Assembly (NCBI GenBank): GCA_941918925.1
Contig: OW799234.1
Span: 75,226,543 to 75,290,542, forward strand
Length of the DNA: 64,000 nt
Direction of reading: 5' to 3'
Source: Phyto melanocephala
Taxonomy: Eukaryota > Arthropoda > Insecta > Diptera > Rhinophoridae
Within the stretch, counting starts at the first letter, position 1; every line of letters starts with the position of its first letter. The notes beneath the pieces are model-generated. The model was not told the DNA's origin. It made no database searches and saw only the letters and a list, made by a program, of their open reading frames with translations. This document shows positions 35,404 through 47,803 of this stretch, piece after piece. The position numbers were made by a program, and so were the translations under genes.

Positions 35404-36499
35404 CCAGACAATTTTAAACATACAGTAAGAGCTAAGATTATTCAAAACATAAATATATGTTATAAATAAAAAGATTAAACAATATAATAAACAATTGCGG
35501 TCATATGCATAAATACTTTTAACAGTCTTATAAGTCGCTTTTAAGCAAAATTCATTAACCATTAATAGACTTAAAAACCTTTTATAAACCATTTATAAAA
35601 TCAAAAATTTTTATTTGATTTACCCTTCTTTAAACCGAAAATAAGGCGAAATTTCATGCATAGTTTACGTTAAAAAAATTTGTTAAAGAAATTTTGTGAA
35701 ATAATTTATGAAAAAGTCATTAAAATATTAAAATGGATGCGATTAACACAATTCGACGTAAAGGTAATTGCAATTTACACAAAAGAAAATAATAAATTTA
35801 CCATACTTACTTTAAATTAAATAAAACTAAATAAATATAATTGTGATGTAAGAAAAATGTAAACAAACTTTTAACCCGAATACTTTTCTAATCGTTATTA
35901 ACAAAAGAGGTTAATAATTAATGTTTGGATTATAATTTGCTCAGACTTTTTCATATACTAAAGTTATATACTTTTTATTTTTTCAACGTTTTTTTTTTTG
36001 CTCTAATTTTATAAAAAATGTTACCTTGACTTGATAACCGGCTAAATCTTATAATTGTTATTGAGCACCACTGACAATAAAATTGCAACTAAATATAAAA
36101 ACGATTGTCATGCATAGTAATAAAATCACTACAAACATTTAATAGCTATAAAAGTATTATTGTACGTTTATAAATACAAATTCTTATTAAATAGTGGTTT
36201 ATAATACAATAAGCGTTTAATAACTATTGTACACTATAACCATTAAAAACTATTTTTTTGCATTTGGCCGTTGGTTAATTATATTTCAGTAACAGTTATA
36301 GTTTTATTGAGGATTTTTTCATAACTGCTTAATTCTTGGACGTGTTCTAGTTGAGCTTTCTGTTAACAGTGATTGAATTACAATAACAAGCGAATTTGAA
36401 AATAAGTAAAAAGAGATCAACAATGATATTATTTACACATCTAGTAAGAACACACAGATATATTAGAGTAAATAATGACCTCCCTAGGTATTAATACTA
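35404..36499. other. Intron sequence, nothing recognised
   Basis: AT-rich, no gene. Scattered GTTAAC/GGCCGTTGGTTAATT motifs echo the neighbouring putative MITE. Confidence 0.35.
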
Positions 36500-37715
36500 G
36501 GGTGATCGATTATTCGACATTTTTAAGAAACCGGGTTTCAAATAGTTTGAAATTTAGAATTAAAAAAAAAAACAGGTTGCTCTTTTGAAAATCTAGAAAA
36601 AACCGGTTAACCGGTCGAATACATAAAATATAATTTTATCTTATACCCATGACAGAGAGACATATATAGGTATAAAGTAGTTTGCTTTATGTTTTAATTG
36701 CATTTTAGGTTGACACACATTCAATGGCATTAATTTAAAATGCCGTTATATAAAATAAAGATGTTAAAGGACAGACACTTTTTACCTAAAAGTGATCGAA
36801 AAGATAAGTTTATGCTTCAATTACCTTGAAATTTTAAGTTTAGGTTATTAAATTTAAAAATGCCACTGTTTCTTTACATGAAACAAAATATGACAACTAA
36901 ATTGTGATTTATACTTTTTTTCTGCTTCGAAGTTTTATCATCAAAAATTTTATTTCGTTTTGTAAATAAAATGTATAAATTTACATTGTTGCTACTACTT
37001 TCTTTAAGAACTAAATTAATTTGTTAAAAGTAACCGGTATTTGCTCTGGTACTGCCATATAAAAAAAAAACCTTTGTTACAAGGAGGTTTTAATAAGGAA
37101 AAATATAAAAAAATTACTTCACTACTCACGGTAGTCGACTTTATAGGCAAGATGTAATAACGACCTTTTGTGTGCCAAACTATTTTAGTATACAAGTCAT
37201 ATGCTTTCAGAGATATTAGTTAAGCTATAGTCTTTAGTACAAGTCGCTAGATTTCCTAGAAGCAAAATATTCTGACATTCGAAAATGAGATCACAAAGTA
37301 TTGAAAAGTACAATACTTTGGTCAAAAAACTTTACTGAACAGCTGATTATCACAGCAAATTTTAAGCGCAACAACATCTAAAATACCTACTCTCCATTTA
37401 AAACAAATAATATTTAAGCCTAATTATTTTTCTTAATTTACATTTGTTTTTGAAAAAAATATATTTTTTACAATATTATGGAAGAGTATTTAATAAATTT
37501 TCTGATTTTTCGAAATTTTTTGAGTAATAAATATAGTATGGTACGTTTGGTTACAATGATAAATGAACATAAAACTAAAAATGAAAAAAACCGGTTTATG
37601 TAAGTGAAAAAATCGGTTTATTCGACATTCGAAAAATTAACAATTGCAAAAAACCGCCAGCTGAATGAGTAAAAAACCGGGTTTTCCACCGGTTGTAAAA
37701 CCGAATCGATCACCC
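36500..37715. mobile_element. 1216-bp non-autonomous element, TA duplication, CCGGTT-rich ends
   Basis: Ends GGGTGATCGATTATTCG...CGAATCGATCACCC, flanked by TA on both sides (36498-36499, 37716-37717). Subterminal regions carry several AAACCGGTTT-type palindromes (for example near 36597-36618 and 37590-37700). No coding frame. TA duplication is compatible with a Tc1/mariner-related origin, but this is not proven. Confidence 0.75.
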
Positions 37716-37717
37716 TA

Positions 37718-38880
37718 ATTAATACACTAATCTGAGGAACCCCAGATATTTAAGTATATGGAAAAGCTTTATGTTTATAAATTTTTACGACGCAGGTTTT
37801 CAAGATAAGATGGCAGCTACTTCAAAAAAAATGTGTGAGTTCCTAAATAAAACACTTGTTTGATGAAATATAACATTTTATCAAAAGCTTTTAAGAAACT
37901 TCTATGTGTGATATCAATTTGGAGTCCGAATACAATTTGCGACAAACAAAAATCGCTAAAAACAGCAAGTTTAAAAATTTTAGATTTGGCATAACGAAAA
38001 ACATGTGTTTGAGAAAATTTAAGTTATTTTATATTAAAATATAAAATATCAAAAATTGCATATAAATCTTTGGAAATTATTGATAATTTAGAAAAAGATC
38101 TATAGTTAAAAACATCATTGCGATTAAGAGATTTATAAGGAGAACTAATATACACTATTTTCCAACGGTCAGCAAATACACACCGAAAAAAATAACTGAA
38201 AATTTATTCTATTAAATTTATATTTGATTGCGAGCATTTTTTTAAGGAAATCGCTCACACCATCTGCATCAGTTTTAAATGAATTTCATACACGGATTAG
38301 TAACTGGTCCTTAATTTACATCTGAGAAAATGTCATAGATTAAAATATACATTACAAGTGGACGAATCTATATAAAATTAAAAAAAAAAACTAACAATAT
38401 CTTCAAGATTATCTGAAATAACACTATCAGAAACCATGGAAGAAGAAATACCACTGCACCGCTTTTAGGACATACAAATTTACTGTTGCGCGATATTTTT
38501 TTTTTCAAAGAAAACAGAAACAACAGAAGCAGCATTAGATGTAATCATTTGAGTTGAGAAACCTTATTAGATTTCCTCAAGTTACAGAAACAAAATCAGA
38601 AAAGTTAATGTGAACATAGAACTTATTTACCTCTGCACAAATTCTTCTAAATGGATCAAAGTTAATGTAGTTTGATCTATGAAATTTTCTGATTTTTACA
38701 TTCAAGATATGTAGAATCAGTTTTACGTTAAATTAAATTCAGGACAAATGCAATATTGGAAGCAATTCTTCAACTTTGTAACGTTGGTAGCGTAATGAAT
38801 AATAAGCGACTTTGATATGACGGTAAGTTGGTATTAGGATTCCAATGCAAGTTACGAAGGCAGAACGAACATTTGTTTTT
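37718..38880. other. Intron sequence, nothing firmly recognised
   Basis: AT-rich without a long frame. The upper part may include the 3' UTR of the non-LTR element that follows. Confidence 0.35.
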
Positions 38881-38923
38881 AGACTGATTCAAGTTTTTAA
38901 ATTTGCACATCATATTGGCAATT

Positions 38924-40450
38924 CTAAATTACTGATCCATATTCCAGTCTTACCAAATACGTGAATAAATTTTTTCTCACATAAGGATCATTAAATTCCT
39001 TAGCCCAACGCTTTATAAAACTTAATATCCCATTAGCTTTATTTACTGTTATTATTATCTGCGAGTTGAAATTAATTTTTACATCAAACAGAATTCCCAG
39101 ATTCAAAGATAAGTCAACAACATTTAATTTAAAGCCATTTAGAGAGTAAACATTTAAAATCGGTAAATATCTGCAGAAAGTCATGGATTTGCACTTTTTT
39201 TAAATTCAATTTTATAAGATTTACCGCACTCCAATTAAAGAAATTATTTAAATCAGCTTGGAGGTAAAAACTGTCCTAAATATTTCTAATCCATGAATAG
39301 AGATTGACATCATCAGCAATCATTTAAATATTGCTGTATTGAATAGCCTTTGGAAGATAATTTATAAGCATAAATAGGATGGAGCCAAGATAATTTTCCT
39401 CTGGAAATCATTATGAAAACACATTGTCTCCGATCCTTTAAATAAGAATTAATCCAATCAGTGATTAAGACATTGAGAATGGCGAAAGTTGAATCCCGGA
39501 ACGTTCTGCAATGCAGGAGCGAGATAAACTCATATGCAAATTGTGAACATTTGGAGATAATATGAATACCAAGCCATCACTGGCTGATCGGAAACGAAAA
39601 AGCCGACAAATTATCTAAAATGCGAGTACTAGAACTTTGGAAATTGCCAAACCCTTTAAAAGATTCAAGGATAAACTTAAACGTTGGGGATGGAGGAACA
39701 TGTCAGAAAATGGCAAGGCACTGATGTCGGGTAAGTGACAAAAATACTATGGGGTGACCCAAATCTTGGGAAATCAAAGAAGATTTTGAGACTAAGTAGA
39801 CCAACACTTAGGAGACTAACCAGTGTAATTACAGGTCATACGGAGTTGAGAATTCATCTAGCTCGCATGAAATTATCTGAGGAAACGACATGTAGAGCAT
39901 GCGAGGAAGAGGATGAGAAGACTTTGATACACTATCTCTGTCATTGTCCTGCGCTTGGACATATTAGACGCTAAAATTTTACAGTGAATACTATGCCGAA
40001 CTTGGAATACCTGGGGAAATCGAACTGGAGATCCATAAGGAATTGCTATGAGGGAACTGGGTTCTTGGACTGGTACGTTATATATGGGAAATTATGATTA
40101 TGGTTTTTGTTGGGATATTCTGTTTTCCATATGAAGCGCACAACATGCCAACTGGGCATAAGTGTATACCTGTCATGGGATTGGGCTTTTAGTGCCCCTC
40201 CATTTCAATCGAACCTAACCTAATCGATTTTAGAAGGTAACCCGAAAATCCTAAGTTTTTGAGCTTCACTAACAATAAATCATGGTTAACCTTGTCGAAA
40301 GCTTTACTAAAGTTAGTATGGACTACATCGGTTTGGTTACCATTATAAAATTCAATATTGATGAAGGACGTCAGTTCCATTAGTTTTGTGGATGTAGATC
40401 TACCTTTACAAAAACCATGTTGCACTGGAGAAAGAAAAACATAGAATTTA
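38924..40450 (-). mobile_element. Broken non-LTR retrotransposon (RT fragments), interrupted
   Basis: On the minus strand, 40425-40230 gives reverse-transcriptase sequence QHGFCKGRSTSTKLMELTSF and FSKAFDKVNHDLLLVKL. The frame resumes at 39478 with LITDWINSYLKDRRQC and, after stops, a decayed ADD motif (ADDVNLYSWI). It then reads LGILFDVKINFNSQI and IKRWAKEFNDPYV to 38924. These are standard fingers/palm and post-catalytic blocks of a Jockey/CR1-type enzyme. A second retroelement splits the gene at 39479-40225. Multiple stops make it inactive. Confidence 0.75.
39479..40225 (+). mobile_element. 5'-truncated RNase H-bearing non-LTR element, CCTAA tail
   Basis: The + strand encodes IPSHHWLIGNEKADKLSK (end of an RNase H domain), then LTSVITGHTELRIHLARM and a CCHC-like terminal knuckle, TTCRACEEEDEKTLIHYLCH followed by CPALG. 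The 3' UTR (GCGCACAACATGCCAACTGG...) ends in AACCTAACCTAA. An RNase H domain plus this C-terminal knuckle is typical of I/LOA-group retrotransposons. It inserted in opposite orientation into the older RT gene. The exact target duplication is not clear. Confidence 0.75.
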
Positions 40451-41983
40451 ATCTGATCCAGACTCTAAATAACGTTTGTGCAATTTATATCCTTTTCTTT
40501 TTTTTAATATTTTCAGACATTTACTGTACCAAGGAAGGCTGTGTAAGATATTAACTTAAAAAGGAATATATTGATTACAAATATTCAAAAATCTACTGAA
40601 AAATATTATATGCATTGTTGATTCAATTATCATACAACATATGTATCCAATTAAGTAGCATAAATCAGTGCAGAATTTAAAACCTTGATCAGCATGCTCT
40701 GATCTAAAACTCTTAATAATTAAAAATCTAAGAATTTCACTTTCTAAAATAATTGCTCCATGATAAGCATTTATAAAAGATTTCTAATAAATAAAATGAA
40801 ATTTAACATTCATAAGAGTTGGGTTAAGGTTCGGATTAAACACGAATATTTTCTTTTAAGGCTATGAAAATTTAAACAAAAATTGGCTCGTCGATGCGAC
40901 CAGCCATCATAAATCACCACACACATATATTTAAACCTTTTTTTCAGTTTTATACACTTTTCGTCAAAACTTTCTGGCAACCCTCATTAGAACAAAACAA
41001 GGCTGTAAAAACATATTATTAGTGTTAAACTTAAGGCGTGTTTAGTAAACACATACACACGTCTTTATAATTAAGTAGTTTGTGCATATATTTACTCTTA
41101 CACATCATACATTACACGTACGTAATACTGACAGCATTTGAGCATCAACTAAGGGGTGCAATTAATGAGAGGTTGAATTGCTTTTTTGCATTGATATCAT
41201 TTTTAAATTCTAAGAGTATATTTGCTAATGAATCGGATTTAGGTCAATGATTTTATTATGTAACTTTGAAAACTATTTTTACTTTAGCTTGTAAAAGTAA
41301 TTAAAAACAGCATATAAATAAGTACAAAAAGCGAGATTCTAACTAAAATGTAATCATGTTTGCTATAAGAGAAAATTAATGAGGAAAAAAACAGGTATAA
41401 TTTTGAAACCAGGAGCGGTGTTTCATTAACACAAGTATGCTAATTTTGGGATCCTTTAAATAGATTAATAAATGTCATCTTATTTTCCATCTTAGCTATT
41501 ATGTTTGGTAATCTAAAGAATTGTTTCACTAGATCATATCAGATCGCAATTTCAATGTTAGATTCTAACTTATAAGATTTGTAATACCTTGTAAACGTAA
41601 TTGTAATACTTTTAGTTTTCATTTTACCATATCCTGTTTTAGTCACACTTTATTTTCTATCCTTCAGTGGTATTAAAAATTGCATTTACTTTGTTTGTTT
41701 GTGCATTGGTGCGGATGCAGCTTACACGTTTCTATTAAAATTCATATATTTAAAGTATGTCTCTTGACTGCCAACAGTATTACTTACCATACGAAAAAAA
41801 AATTACTTAAATATCCTTTTTTCCTACACCACAAAAACAACACCCCAACAACCCCCCCCCCTAGATTTGCGATAGTATGAGTGTATATGTAATCTCTTCA
41901 AATGGTTTTATTTTTTACATTTTACTCGCTAGTACTTAGTTTACTAAACTATGAGTATTATGTTTAAACGTTTTGGAAGTTAA
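40451..41983. other. Intron sequence, nothing recognised
   Basis: AT-rich, with a short poly-C run near 41856. No coding motif. Confidence 0.4.
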
Positions 41984-42647
41984 ACAAGTAGAAGCACAAT
42001 ATTCGGCTGTGTTGAATTTTTGATACCCACCACCAATTTTGTGTTCTTTTATAGCACGAAATGTATTATTTTGTTATTAACCGCAATCGCTATAGAATAA
42101 TCTCTTTATACTTAAATATGTCTGTTTTTTTATATTTATTTATTAAAACTTCTTAATTTTATCAATATCGTTAACAGAGTTATGAGAATTTACATATAGT
42201 ATTACAACAATTAACATCTGATTCATTAAATAGAGAAACTACTAATATCACAGTTTAAAGGAAATTTTATTCATAAAAAACCTCGTATCAACTTAGAAGT
42301 TATAAAAGATTTTAGAGCAATCACTGAAATGTGTCTTTTACATAAAATACCCTAAGTGGTTGTTCAGCAAATTTCTTATTATTTCAAAATTTGACCTTCT
42401 GCATTTTTCATTAAATGAGAGCGTCAGTTCCCTTGTCAATGAATAAAACATTTTAAAGTTAAAGTTTCTATGTAGAAGATAAGTAGGATATCTAAAAGGT
42501 AGATTTTGCATTATTTTCAAGTTTTTATTTTGAATGATTTGCAATTTTTTTGTATGCGTTTTAACAGCCTTTTTGGACCAGATTTGACAATCATAGGTCA
42601 TAATCGGTCGAATACACATTTTGTAAATAAGTACCTTGTTCTTTATA

Positions 42648-43570
42648 TAGGGTGTTTTTTTAAGCCCGATAGAACTTGAAATTGTAAAAAATAACACAAA
42701 AAATTAAATTGTAATCAAAATTTTTTTTTTATTCGAAAGATCAATACGTGACATTAACATTTGAAAATGATTTCGGGCATATGGGCACCGCGGCTGTTCT
42801 TGACGAAGCGCATTCTGGACGTCCAATTTTGGGCCACTTTTTCGAGCACTGCTGGCCGTATGTCACGAATAACACGAACAATGCTGGCCTCCAAGGCGTC
42901 AATTGTTGCTGGTTTATCAGCATAAACCAGTGACTTCACGTAGCCCCACAGGAAATAATCGAGAGGTGTCAAATCGCACGACCTTGGAGGCCAATTGACA
43001 GGTCCATTTCTCGAAATCAACTTATCGCCAAATTTTGATTTCAATAAGTCGATGGTTGCGTTCGCCGTATGGCACGTAGCGCCATCCTGTTGAAACCACA
43101 TCTCCTCCGGATCAATGTCATCCATATTTTCAAACAAAAAATCATTGATCATGGTGCGGTAACGATCTCCATTGACCGTAACGCGAGCTCCGGCCTCATT
43201 TTTGAAGAAATAAGGTCCGATGATGCCACCAGCGTGAAAACCGCACCAAACGGTGCATTTTTCTGGATGTAATGGAGTCTGTAGGGTCTCTTGTGGATTG
43301 GTCTCGCTCCATATGCGGCAATTTTGCTTATTAACAAACCCGTTAAGCCAAAAATGCGCCTCATCGCTGAACACAATTTTGCGATAAAACAACGGACGTC
43401 CAGAATGTGCTTCGTCAAGAACAGCCGCGGTGCCCATATGCCCGAAATCATTTTCAAATGTTAATGTCACGTATTGATCTTTCGAATAAAAAAAAAATTT
43501 TGATTACAATTTAATTTTTTGTGTTATTTTTTACAATTTCAAGTTCTATCGGGCTTAAAAAAACACCCTT
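42648..43570 (-). mobile_element. Foldback DD41D mariner derivative, copy 2
   Basis: 923 bp, TA duplication (42646-42647, 43571-43572), ends (T)AGGGTGTTTTTT...AAACACCCTT. It has the same architecture as 18385-19304: an inverted copy of the 3' end (arms about 42648-42824 and 43394-43570) replaces the 5' end. It is nearly identical to copy 1, differing mainly at the arm/core junction (ACAACGGACGTCC here, AATTGGACGTCC there). It interrupts the retrotransposon 42122-44649. Confidence 0.9.
42754..43470 (-). CDS. Truncated DD41D transposase in foldback copy 2
   Basis: The 238-aa frame starts in antisense-derived arm sequence (MTLTFENDFGHMGTAAVLDE) and passes into genuine transposase at FYRKIVFSDEAHFWLNGFVN. 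It keeps all three catalytic aspartates (FSDE, QQDG, LDYF; DD41D spacing) and the natural C-terminus RGAHMPEIIFKC. The start frame differs from copy 1 because of the small junction indel. No N-terminal DNA-binding domain. Function is unlikely without one. Confidence 0.83.
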   Translation of the reverse strand: MTLTFENDFGHMGTAAVLDEAHSGRPLFYRKIVFSDEAHFWLNGFVNKQNCRIWSETNPQETLQTPLHPEKCTVWCGFHAGGIIGPYFFKNEAGARVTVNGDRYRTMINDFLFENMDDIDPEEMWFQQDGATCHTANATIDLLKSKFGDKLISRNGPVNWPPRSCDLTPLDYFLWGYVKSLVYADKPATIDALEASIVRVIRDIRPAVLEKVAQNWTSRMRFVKNSRGAHMPEIIFKC

Positions 43571-45369
43571 TATTAAGTTTAGATCTTCGGCTAATTAAGG
43601 GGTATAAGGCACGGCTTCACTTAATTGCCAAAAAATGTAATTAACATGCTGTTTAAATAAAAGTTTTTTGTCAAGGATAACTCCTAAATATTTAATTTCG
43701 TCCCTCAATGAAATAATTGTTCCCCTAGACGATAAATATCTAGTAGGAAAGAGTTTTCGCGAGTTGTTGAATGGAAATATAATTGCTTGAGTTTTATCGT
43801 CATTGACTTTTATTTTTCATTTGTTATAGTATTTACGAATTAATTTAAGATTATTTTCCATTCTCCTAAATATCGCATTCGACACTTTACCGCTACAAAT
43901 AAATGCGCTGTTTAAATTTGCACATTTAAATCACCTCAAATAATTTAGAAAAAGGGAAACTAAAGGAGGCGTGCCTTTTGAAAAGGGACAGTACGGGATT
44001 CCTGATGCTTTTAAGGTTTTAAATAAAACGCACACTTTATATGTCAATTTAATGTACTTAAATATTTTATTAAGCAAAATACTTATTTTATTTTTACTTA
44101 AAATGAGCAAAAGGATGTTGTGACGAGTCAAAGCCAGAATAAGGAATGAACATTAAAACTAATCGATACCAATAAAAACAATAATTCACAATAATCGATC
44201 TCAAAAACTAATAATTCACATTATCTATAAATCAGAGCCTTAAAACTATGTCATAAAAATAGAGAACTCTTTTGAACAGGCGCTGTCATCCGCGTAAAAA
44301 GCCGCATCATGGTCTGTTCTTAGAGTAACATCGGATGTACATATCGATAATACTGATCCCTGTGGCAAGCCCGCAGGTATTTCCCTTTCACTAGAAAATT
44401 TGTTATAGACAGATACATTTGCAAGTAGATGAAATCTATTTGCATACTGCTTTGTACTTCTGATGTTTTAGGCACTTTAAATTTTGGACAATTACCCCAA
44501 TGCTTCTTTCTTTTTTGCGACAGCATTGTCAGAAATTCTCACAAACACAAAATAGTATACTATCGACTTTTTTATAAATAAAATTAATTTAATAATTTAG
44601 AGCAAAATATAACACGATGTTTACGTTCTAAGGCAGAGATGCCACATGTCTTAAATATGTTTTATTTTCTTTGTGTAACTTCATTTTGCTATTAAAAATA
44701 GTTACGTAAATTATACTTGCAGTGAAAGTGGGCATTAAAGTTGGCGTGTCAATGTTGTTTTTACTTATAAATTCAATTCAGATAATTTAATATAAAGTTT
44801 ATTTTTCTTCCGAAAACTTTGTTCATAAAGAAATTATATAAATTAGGGATAAAGCGTTATATGGGAGGTAGTGTTAAATTGGGCGTGTCACCTAAATTTT
44901 CTGGCATAACAATAACATAAACTAGAAAGCTATATATGCGAAATTTTATCATCACATCAAATTCATAAACAGTAGATTACGTGAAAAGCAGGCGTTATAA
45001 TAGGCGTGTAAAAGTAGTTTCTGCTAATAAATTCAACTTAGATATTTAAATATAGAGTCCTTTGGTCTTCCAAAAACTTTGTCCATAGAGAAATTATATG
45101 AATTTGAGATAAATTTATAGGAGGTGGACGTAAAAGTGGGCATAAAAGAGGCGTGTCACACTAATTTTCCGTTAGTGCAAATCCAATGGCAATATTTGCA
45201 AAATTTTGTCGAATTTTTTCAGTTTTATTACGTTTTTTATTTTAAATATACCCAAAAAAGACACATGGAAATGGTAAGATTTTCATCAGATTATATGAAG
45301 AGAAGAAGCGATCAAAAACTAAGACTGTATTTGGATTGTGAACAGTTTTCTCAATTTAGTAACGACTCT

Positions 45370-45840
45370 CTCTCCTAAGGTTCCAACTAATGCAGTGCCG
45401 TCACTATTACCCACGTAGATATTCAAGCCGTAAGTGTATCCTGTTTTAGAATCACCCATTTGCCAAATTTAAATACCTCTTTTAATCGACTTGCACAGAA
45501 AATACTATTTTAGGAATGACCTACCTTTGAATTTAGCCATTGATTCATCAAGACTCTACGAGATTTCATAAAAGTATATTTCAAATAATTAGCCATTTCT
45601 TCCATATAATAAAGCATAGAAGCTGCTTCTGGGTTTTCAGTGAAATTAAAATACAACTATGACTTTAAAAATTGATAGATTTATTACCTAGAGATTCGTT
45701 TTGGGACTAAAAGTCGGAGATTTCAGGAAGCCTATTATAAATAAGATTCCCAACAAAATTTTAATTTCTTGAGCATTTTATAATTTTGGGCGCCATTAAA
45801 ATTATCAGTCTTTTTCACAGACCTGTTCTTGGCAGCCATA
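45370..45840 (-). pseudogene. piggyBac-like transposase relic
   Basis: The minus strand near 45395-45560 reads SLDESMAKFKGRSFLK, then KSIKRGI, QMGDSKTGYTYGLNIYVGNS, with stops and shifts. Upstream lies SMLYYMEEMANYLKYTF and, around 45830, a start-like MAAKNRS. The DESMxxFKGRxxxKQY block and the DSxTGYTYxxxVY block are characteristic of piggyBac-family transposases around the catalytic D. Ends and TTAA flanks were not found. Strongly decayed. Confidence 0.65.
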
Positions 45841-45857
45841 TTAAAGAGATTTTTAAC

Positions 45858-45941
45858 ACTAGAGTTAAAAATCATTAGAGTTAAATTAACTAGAGTTAAA
45901 AATCATTAAAGTTGAGTTTACTAGAGTTCAAAAGTTAAATT
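45858..45941 (+). repeat. 31-bp tandem repeat, about 2.7 units
   Basis: ACTAGAGTTAAAAATCATTA starts at 45858 and 45889, with a diverged third unit from 45920. Confidence 0.85.
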
Positions 45942-46776
45942 ATTATTGAAATAAATTGAAACATTAATGAACTTTATATGCCCAAAAATTCTGTGTTTAT
46001 AATTTATATTGGATGCCAGGAGCCTGAGCCAAATTGCTCGTTAACAATATCTTTAGTAGTGGTAAATCGAGGACAAAATAAGTAAGATAGTTTCCCCATA
46101 CTACTGAAAGATTACAATTTCCGTTGGTTGTAAACGTTGCAATATTCACAATGTCAAAAATTTCATTTGGCGTTTTTAAAGTTTCAGTTTGTTCATCGGA
46201 ATAATTATTATTTCAAAACATGTGAGCGTCTAAACGAGGTAACTGCCAAATAATGTTTATAAAAACCAATCTTCTCATTTATCACACCTAAAACATCTAA
46301 TTATGCATAGAAAATACCAAAACCTACCAGGGGGACTTTTCGTATTTAAAAAAAAAGTGATTATTGTATTTTTGGTGATTTTTTAAATTTCTCTAAAGCT
46401 GCACGATCTCAGAGGTAGTGGAAGGGCTAAAGATCAACAAAAAAAAAAAAAAAAAAAAAATTAAACTCTCTTTCCTTTTACTAATCTTACAACAAGTTAC
46501 TAAGAAACTGTATTCCTTAATCATTCTATCTTTGAATCGGGTAAGGAAATCAGTTTCATACAAAGGTCAACAATCAAATCAAATAACTGTCTGTTTATTG
46601 AATAAACTCATGAGCTTAAAGGTTTTATATACATTAACTTAATTTCCGGGCGCTTTAGCTAACAAAGCTTAAATCTAAATAAAAATGTTTTTGATTTTGT
46701 TCATTCTTTTGTTTAAGAACGGACATCAAAATGACAACAACAAAAAAAAACAAATGAATATTGAAGGTTTTAGTTG
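45942..46776. other. Intron sequence, nothing recognised
   Basis: Contains a poly-A run near 46440-46460. No coding motif. Confidence 0.4.
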
Positions 46777-47036
46777 TATATCGATGGCTTAATATAAAAA
46801 AGGCGTAACTTGATTTTTTACCACTTTACAGGAGAAAGAAAAAACTGAATAAAATTTAAAAGAATGTGTTGAGTTTAAGCTTTTATATTTGGCTATAAAT
46901 TCGTTATTTTCAACCATAGCTCACTTAATTTTTTAGGTGTGATGTGTGTGTATGTGAACTACTAGAAAACATTAAAAACCCGTTTTTGCTAAAAATCAAG
47001 GAATACCCTTCTTATAAATATTAAGCCATCGATATA
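46777..47036. mobile_element. 260-bp MITE with perfect 19-bp inverted ends
   Basis: TATATCGATGGCTTAATAT at 46777-46795 is exactly inverted at 47018-47036. The interior is non-coding. A TA duplication is possible but the surroundings are too TA-rich to prove it. Confidence 0.75.
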
Positions 47037-47803
47037 TATGTATCTGTGAAAAGTGGTTAAGTCAAATTTTGTAAAAATTGAGCCAATACAACTATTTGTG
47101 ATTTGCTACTGTAAACATCCCCTCAGGGATTTTATTTTTTTAATGTAAACTTCTGACTTTTAATGATGTGTTTTTTTAACAATAATTTAATTTTATTTTC
47201 TATCCAATCTTATATACGAAGAAAAGTTACAATATTAAATACAAACATAATCAAGCTTTAAAACGATATAAAAATGTCTGCCTTTTCGAAAGATATATTT
47301 TAAATTTTTATTTTGTTTCTTTTTTTTATAACTTAAACGGAAACTTAAAGGCAACTTCTTCTGTTTGCAAAAACTAAACCAATACAATAAACCTATCCAA
47401 ACCCCCCATACAATAATCTTTACTATACAGATGACAACCAAATGTATTTGTTTGTAGCAACGGGACATTTACATTAAAAAAAAAACACTAAAATATGTTT
47501 CTAATGACCATAAAATATTGGCTTTATTTGACAAATGATTTTATGGCACTATTTTATGGCAAAATGATAAATTTGGGTGGCCACTGAAAATGACAAATGC
47601 ATGAAGTATTCTAGAGCTTTGTTTTGATATTGTTAAAGTTACAACCGGCTTTGTATTTTTTTATTATCTACTTAATGAAATACAGTTTTGTTTTATTTAC
47701 TTGTCAGTATAATTTCTATTGGCATTTTTATATCGTTTAAGGGGAAACAAAAATAAACTTTAAGACACTAAAACATTAGAAATTGGAAATAAATGCTAAA
47801 TAA
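47037..47803. other. Intron sequence, nothing recognised
   Basis: AT-rich. The minus frame 47235-47468 has no known motif. Confidence 0.4.

Larger units (their letters stand above)
42122..44649 (-). mobile_element. Decayed non-LTR retrotransposon with 11-bp target duplication
   Basis: CTTAAATATGT flanks both sides (42111-42121, 44650-44660). On the minus strand the RT reads EIPAGLPQGSVLS, a deleted stretch, then AAFYADDSA (44280-44390). After a non-matching segment (43920-44280) it continues with DDKTQAIIFPFN, DEIKYLGVILDKKLLFKQHV (43600-43850). Beyond the nested mariner it ends with LIYKMCIRPIMTYDCQIWSK (42340-42640). The left end is T-rich on the + strand, that is, a poly(A)-like 3' tail. 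It is a Jockey-type element, inactive. Confidence 0.85.
41984..45270 (+). repeat. TATTCGGC/CCACC-subfamily copy split by a retrotransposon
   Basis: The head ACAAGTAGAAGCACAATATT...GATACCCACCACC runs to 42121 and matches 24854-24990. After the 42122-44649 insertion it resumes at 44661 and continues with AAGTGGGCATTAAAG, GTTATATGGGAGG and AGTGGGCATAAAAGAGGCG, matching the tandem-array body of 24854-27241. The 3' end is lost near the piggyBac relic. Confidence 0.75.
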
